This document shows positions 61,384 to 64,000 of a stretch of 64,000 nt of DNA, piece by piece (the stretch's first letter is position 1; each line of letters starts with the position of its first letter). The stretch is taken from the NCBI RefSeq assembly GCF_002111595.1, contig NZ_LUTN01000009.1, positions 1 through 64,000 on the forward strand. Direction: 5' to 3'. The notes under the pieces were generated by a model. That model was not told the origin of the DNA. It did no database searches and saw only the letters and a list, made by a program, of their open reading frames with translations. A program made the translations under genes and the position numbers. The DNA comes from Lonsdalea britannica. Lineage in GTDB: Bacteria; Pseudomonadota; Gammaproteobacteria; Enterobacterales; Enterobacteriaceae.

Positions 61384-62655
61384 TTACTGTTTGCTGGCCA
61401 GCACGGCATCGTGCAGGTTCAGGCGCTGCCAGAAGTTGCCCTCGCGGCTTCCCGACAGCGGATAGCCATTAGCTTCCGCCGTTTTCACCATCAGCGCACG
61501 ACGCTGCTCCGCGCTTAACTCCGGCAAGGGACCCTCCAGCAACACTTCTGCGCCTTTTGGCACGCTGACCGGCCGTGCGGCCACTTTCGTCGCGGGCAGA
61601 CCATAGCTCATCGTAAAGCGATAGAACTGACGCATAACGGGATGAGTGTAGGGATCGTCTTTACCCTGCGGCCGGGCGCACTGCGCCAAACTCATGCCAC
61701 AGGCCTGCTCCAGCGCGGTACGCATCTGGGTTTTGGCTTCGGTGAACAGCTTCTTGAATTCAGGATCGTTCATCAGCGTGGCGATCTGATGCTCCGCCGT
61801 CATTCGTCCGCCCATCACATCCAGCGGGTAATGCACGCCCAGCACGACACGTGAGTAACCGTAAGTCGCCGCGCGGTCAATCAGCGGAACGAACCGTTCA
61901 GGCAACATTTCCGCCAGCAGAAGCGCATCGTTGTAGCCGCTGTTGGTGTGACCGCTTGGGAACGCGTCGCCTGACGCGGTATAAGGCACGGAATCATTGA
62001 CGACCGCCGTATCCGGGACCAAATGAATCGCGTTCCCCGGCTGTTTAAACGGACGCGGATAGTGATAGAACTGCTTCGCGGGCGACGTGCTCACGGCGCT
62101 GGCTTTGATCAAAGCAGCAGCTTTGCCCATCTCACCACGCTGATAAACGTCGATGAAGGCATTACCCAAACGGGGTCCCAGCGCTTCCGCCAACGCGTAG
62201 AAATAGCGAATGTTCTCCGCATCGACCAGTGCCTTCTGACGCAGTGCGTCCGACGCATCCTGATTGATACGCTCCACCGTGGCGCGGTTTTGACGCAGCA
62301 ATGTCGGCGTCAGCGAGTTAAACGCCGACAGCAATGTGATGCTGTCTTGTTCACGCGCTTCCTTCTGGAAGTCGTAGCCTGCCGCTTTCAGCCATGCCGT
62401 ATCAGCCTGAGGCGATGCCTGCTGTGCGCTATCCAACTGCGCTCGGGTCAGCGTCTGCGCGTGGCCGCGCAGCATGTCCTGTAAATGTTGCTGTGCGCTC
62501 TTTTCCAGAGCGACGTATTCCGGGCTGGCGTTGGCCTCCGTGGTGGATTGCACCTCCGTCATCGCCACGTGCAGCGTAGGTTCGGGCAAGGCGGCGGGAG
62601 CGTGAGGAATGGTCAAGGCGCAGGCGACGGCAACGAAGAGAGAAGAGTAACGCAT
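61384..62655 (-). CDS. Secreted PAP2-family acid phosphatase (PhoN-like)
   Basis: A 423-residue protein with a signal peptide (cleavage likely after PAA, about residue 22). The vanadium-phosphatase motifs are KQFYHYPRP, PSGHTNSG and SRVVLGVHYPLDV, in the class A non-specific acid phosphatase order. It is far longer than PhoN (about 250), with extra N- and C-terminal regions. Motif-bearing AMLP-like stretches match larger enterobacterial PAP2 phosphatases. ATG 62655 begins the signal peptide; the frame upstream to 62784 is unrelated. Substrate unknown. Confidence 0.85.
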   Translation of the reverse strand: MRYSSLFVAVACALTIPHAPAALPEPTLHVAMTEVQSTTEANASPEYVALEKSAQQHLQDMLRGHAQTLTRAQLDSAQQASPQADTAWLKAAGYDFQKEAREQDSITLLSAFNSLTPTLLRQNRATVERINQDASDALRQKALVDAENIRYFYALAEALGPRLGNAFIDVYQRGEMGKAAALIKASAVSTSPAKQFYHYPRPFKQPGNAIHLVPDTAVVNDSVPYTASGDAFPSGHTNSGYNDALLLAEMLPERFVPLIDRAATYGYSRVVLGVHYPLDVMGGRMTAEHQIATLMNDPEFKKLFTEAKTQMRTALEQACGMSLAQCARPQGKDDPYTHPVMRQFYRFTMSYGLPATKVAARPVSVPKGAEVLLEGPLPELSAEQRRALMVKTAEANGYPLSGSREGNFWQRLNLHDAVLASKQ

Positions 62656-62931
62656 GATATTTCCTTGAATTTCAGAGAGAAGGACGGTCGGTTCATTCCC
62701 TACACGGGCAAAACACAACGCAGAAAATTCACATGCCAGACAGCCTAGATCGTCATTGTGACCGTTCCGTGACAGCGCTGACATTCAGGCATCATACGAA
62801 ACGACGCCCTACAACATGGGGTAAATGCTCTAAGAACATCGGGAAAGGACCGCCTCACCGAACGGGAGACGGGTTGTTACGGCAGCTATTGCTGCCGTAC
62901 AGGATTGCGTGAGGATGAAGTGGGCTGGGGG

Positions 62932-64000
62932 TTATTTCGTGACCGGGTACTCGTGCTCGATCTCAGCGGCAAACGCCTGACACATCGCCGCATCGCCCTG
63001 ACGATTATCCGCCAGTACCCGTTCACCGTCCACGACGCGGATATGCGCCTGCAGGTCAAAATCAGCCGCGGGCTGCGGGCGCGCCGCCGCCGATGTCATC
63101 ATTGCCTGCGCTTCCTGCCACGCCTGTTCCACCGTCATGGTGCAGGCCTGAGCCAGATAATCGGGGTTGAAGCCCTCGCCCGTCAGGCTGCGCAATGTCT
63201 CATCGTGGCTGACGCTGTTACCCGGCTGCCAGTAGTGGCGGGCCAGATCCGGTCCGATCGCGGGGTTATCCGTCAGGTAGCCATCGCGATTCAGGAAAAA
63301 GGCTCGCGTCTGCTCGACGGCCATCAGCGCCAGCAAATAGCCCTGATACGAGCAGGCAGATTCCATCGACAGCAGATGCGGGATCGCCATCGTCGGACGC
63401 GGACTGCCTTCAATGCCAATGATGCGCTGTTCGGTTTCGCGCGCCAGCCGGGTGATGGCCTCCGGCGTCAGCTGCGCATCATCCCACTGATAAAGCTGCC
63501 ATTCGAAGTACGGCACCAGCAGAATGTGACGCTCGTTGAAGGCGCGCATCGGCTGACGCGTGCGGATATCTTCCTGAATCAGCGCGTCGGGGATCGTCTC
63601 GCCGTTGCGGCTGCGGGCATAACGTTTCAGCCAGTCGGCGTCCTGTAGCAGGCTGTCGCAGAACATGGATTGGGTTTCCGCGTAGGCCATGGACGTCGGC
63701 GGATACTCCTGTGCGAAACAAGGCGCATTTTGACGAATATTGGCGAAGTGCGCGGCGTGCCCGCCTTCGTGGAACAGCGTATTGATGCCGTGCGCTCCGC
63801 TGCCAACCTGATCCGGTTTTGCCAGACTGGTGAAGTTGATACGCGCCGGGACCCACTGACCCTGATTCACAAACGGCGGCACGGGCTGGTGCATGAAGCC
63901 GTTCTCATATTTCCCTTTCCGCACCAGCAGATCGAGGTTCAGCTCCGCGCCGTTAAAACCGATGTGCAATCTTTTAAAGCTATCGACCCAGCGCTCCAGT
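62932..64000 (-). CDS. M3-family metallopeptidase, C-terminal part (runs off the window)
   Basis: The minus frame is open from the window edge to the stop at 62932, about 355 codons. The zinc-binding HExxH is HEGGH in TLFHEGGHAAHF, followed by PTSMAYAETQSMFCDSLL with the third ligand Glu. This is an M3 (thimet/oligopeptidase-type) catalytic core. It is not close to Prc-type PrlC or Dcp as I remember them, so the subfamily is left open. The N-terminal half lies outside the window. Confidence 0.85.
   Translation of the reverse strand, partial: LERWVDSFKRLHIGFNGAELNLDLLVRKGKYENGFMHQPVPPFVNQGQWVPARINFTSLAKPDQVGSGAHGINTLFHEGGHAAHFANIRQNAPCFAQEYPPTSMAYAETQSMFCDSLLQDADWLKRYARSRNGETIPDALIQEDIRTRQPMRAFNERHILLVPYFEWQLYQWDDAQLTPEAITRLARETEQRIIGIEGSPRPTMAIPHLLSMESACSYQGYLLALMAVEQTRAFFLNRDGYLTDNPAIGPDLARHYWQPGNSVSHDETLRSLTGEGFNPDYLAQACTMTVEQAWQEAQAMMTSAAARPQPAADFDLQAHIRVVDGERVLADNRQGDAAMCQAFAAEIEHEYPVTK

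Overview
The window reads as chromosomal DNA of a plant-associated enterobacterium. Gene content and order follow the Escherichia coli blocks sanA / yeiB-folE / lysP-yeiE-yeiH-nfo / fruBKA-setB-yeiW-efpL-yeiR-lpxT-mepS / yejABEF-yejG-bcr-rsuA-radD-rplY / yejK-yejL-yejM-proL and dps-glnHPQ with a divergent ompX. The blocks are joined differently from E. coli and interspersed with other genes: two chemoreceptors, a nemA-arsR pair, a LysR-frmA-frmB formaldehyde locus, hcxA, an ABC sugar-type importer and sotB. Dickeya, Brenneria or Pectobacterium (Pectobacteriaceae) is my best inference; the sequence alone does not prove the genus.

Layout: 1-3.0 kb holds sanA, yeiB and folE. 3.3-7.1 kb holds two Tar/Tsr-type chemoreceptors. 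7.8-12.9 kb holds electrophile and aldehyde detoxification genes (arsR, nemA, lysR, frmA, frmB) and a KTSC gene. 12.9-18.2 kb holds hcxA, an ABC ATPase and permease pair with no binding-protein gene, and sotB. 18.4-23.1 kb holds lysP, yeiE, yeiH and nfo. 23.2-32.4 kb holds the Cra-type fructose operon fruBKA, divergent setB, yeiW, efpL, yeiR, lpxT and mepS. 32.6-43.5 kb holds the yejABEF peptide importer, yejG, bcr, rsuA, a 58-codon unknown gene, radD and rplY. 43.6-51.2 kb holds a 15-copy pentanucleotide repeat, yhjX with ypdB-ypdA, yejK, yejL, yejM and tRNA-Pro(GGG). 51.2-58.3 kb is a looser, AT-richer accessory stretch with small membrane proteins, two cold-shock-domain genes, a hydrolase pseudogene, glpM, a YgaP-type rhodanese and ompX. 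58.3-64 kb holds dps, glnHPQ, a secreted PAP2 acid phosphatase and a partial M3 peptidase.

Two results stand out. First, yhjX lies directly downstream of its cognate pyruvate-sensing system ypdAB (unlinked in E. coli), and the short gap contains a near-consensus YpdB double site with the exact 11-bp spacing in front of a TATAAT box. Second, seven otherwise well conserved genes (folE, a chemoreceptor gene, frmA, bcr, a cold-shock gene, dps, glnQ) are each broken only by one or two single-base deletions, nine in total, mostly in short homopolymers. Restoring the bases gives the expected family length in each case with a clear comparison. Because folE is normally indispensable, consensus sequencing error is more likely than gene decay. 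The alpha/beta-hydrolase remnant near 53.4-54.0 kb is different and looks truly decayed.
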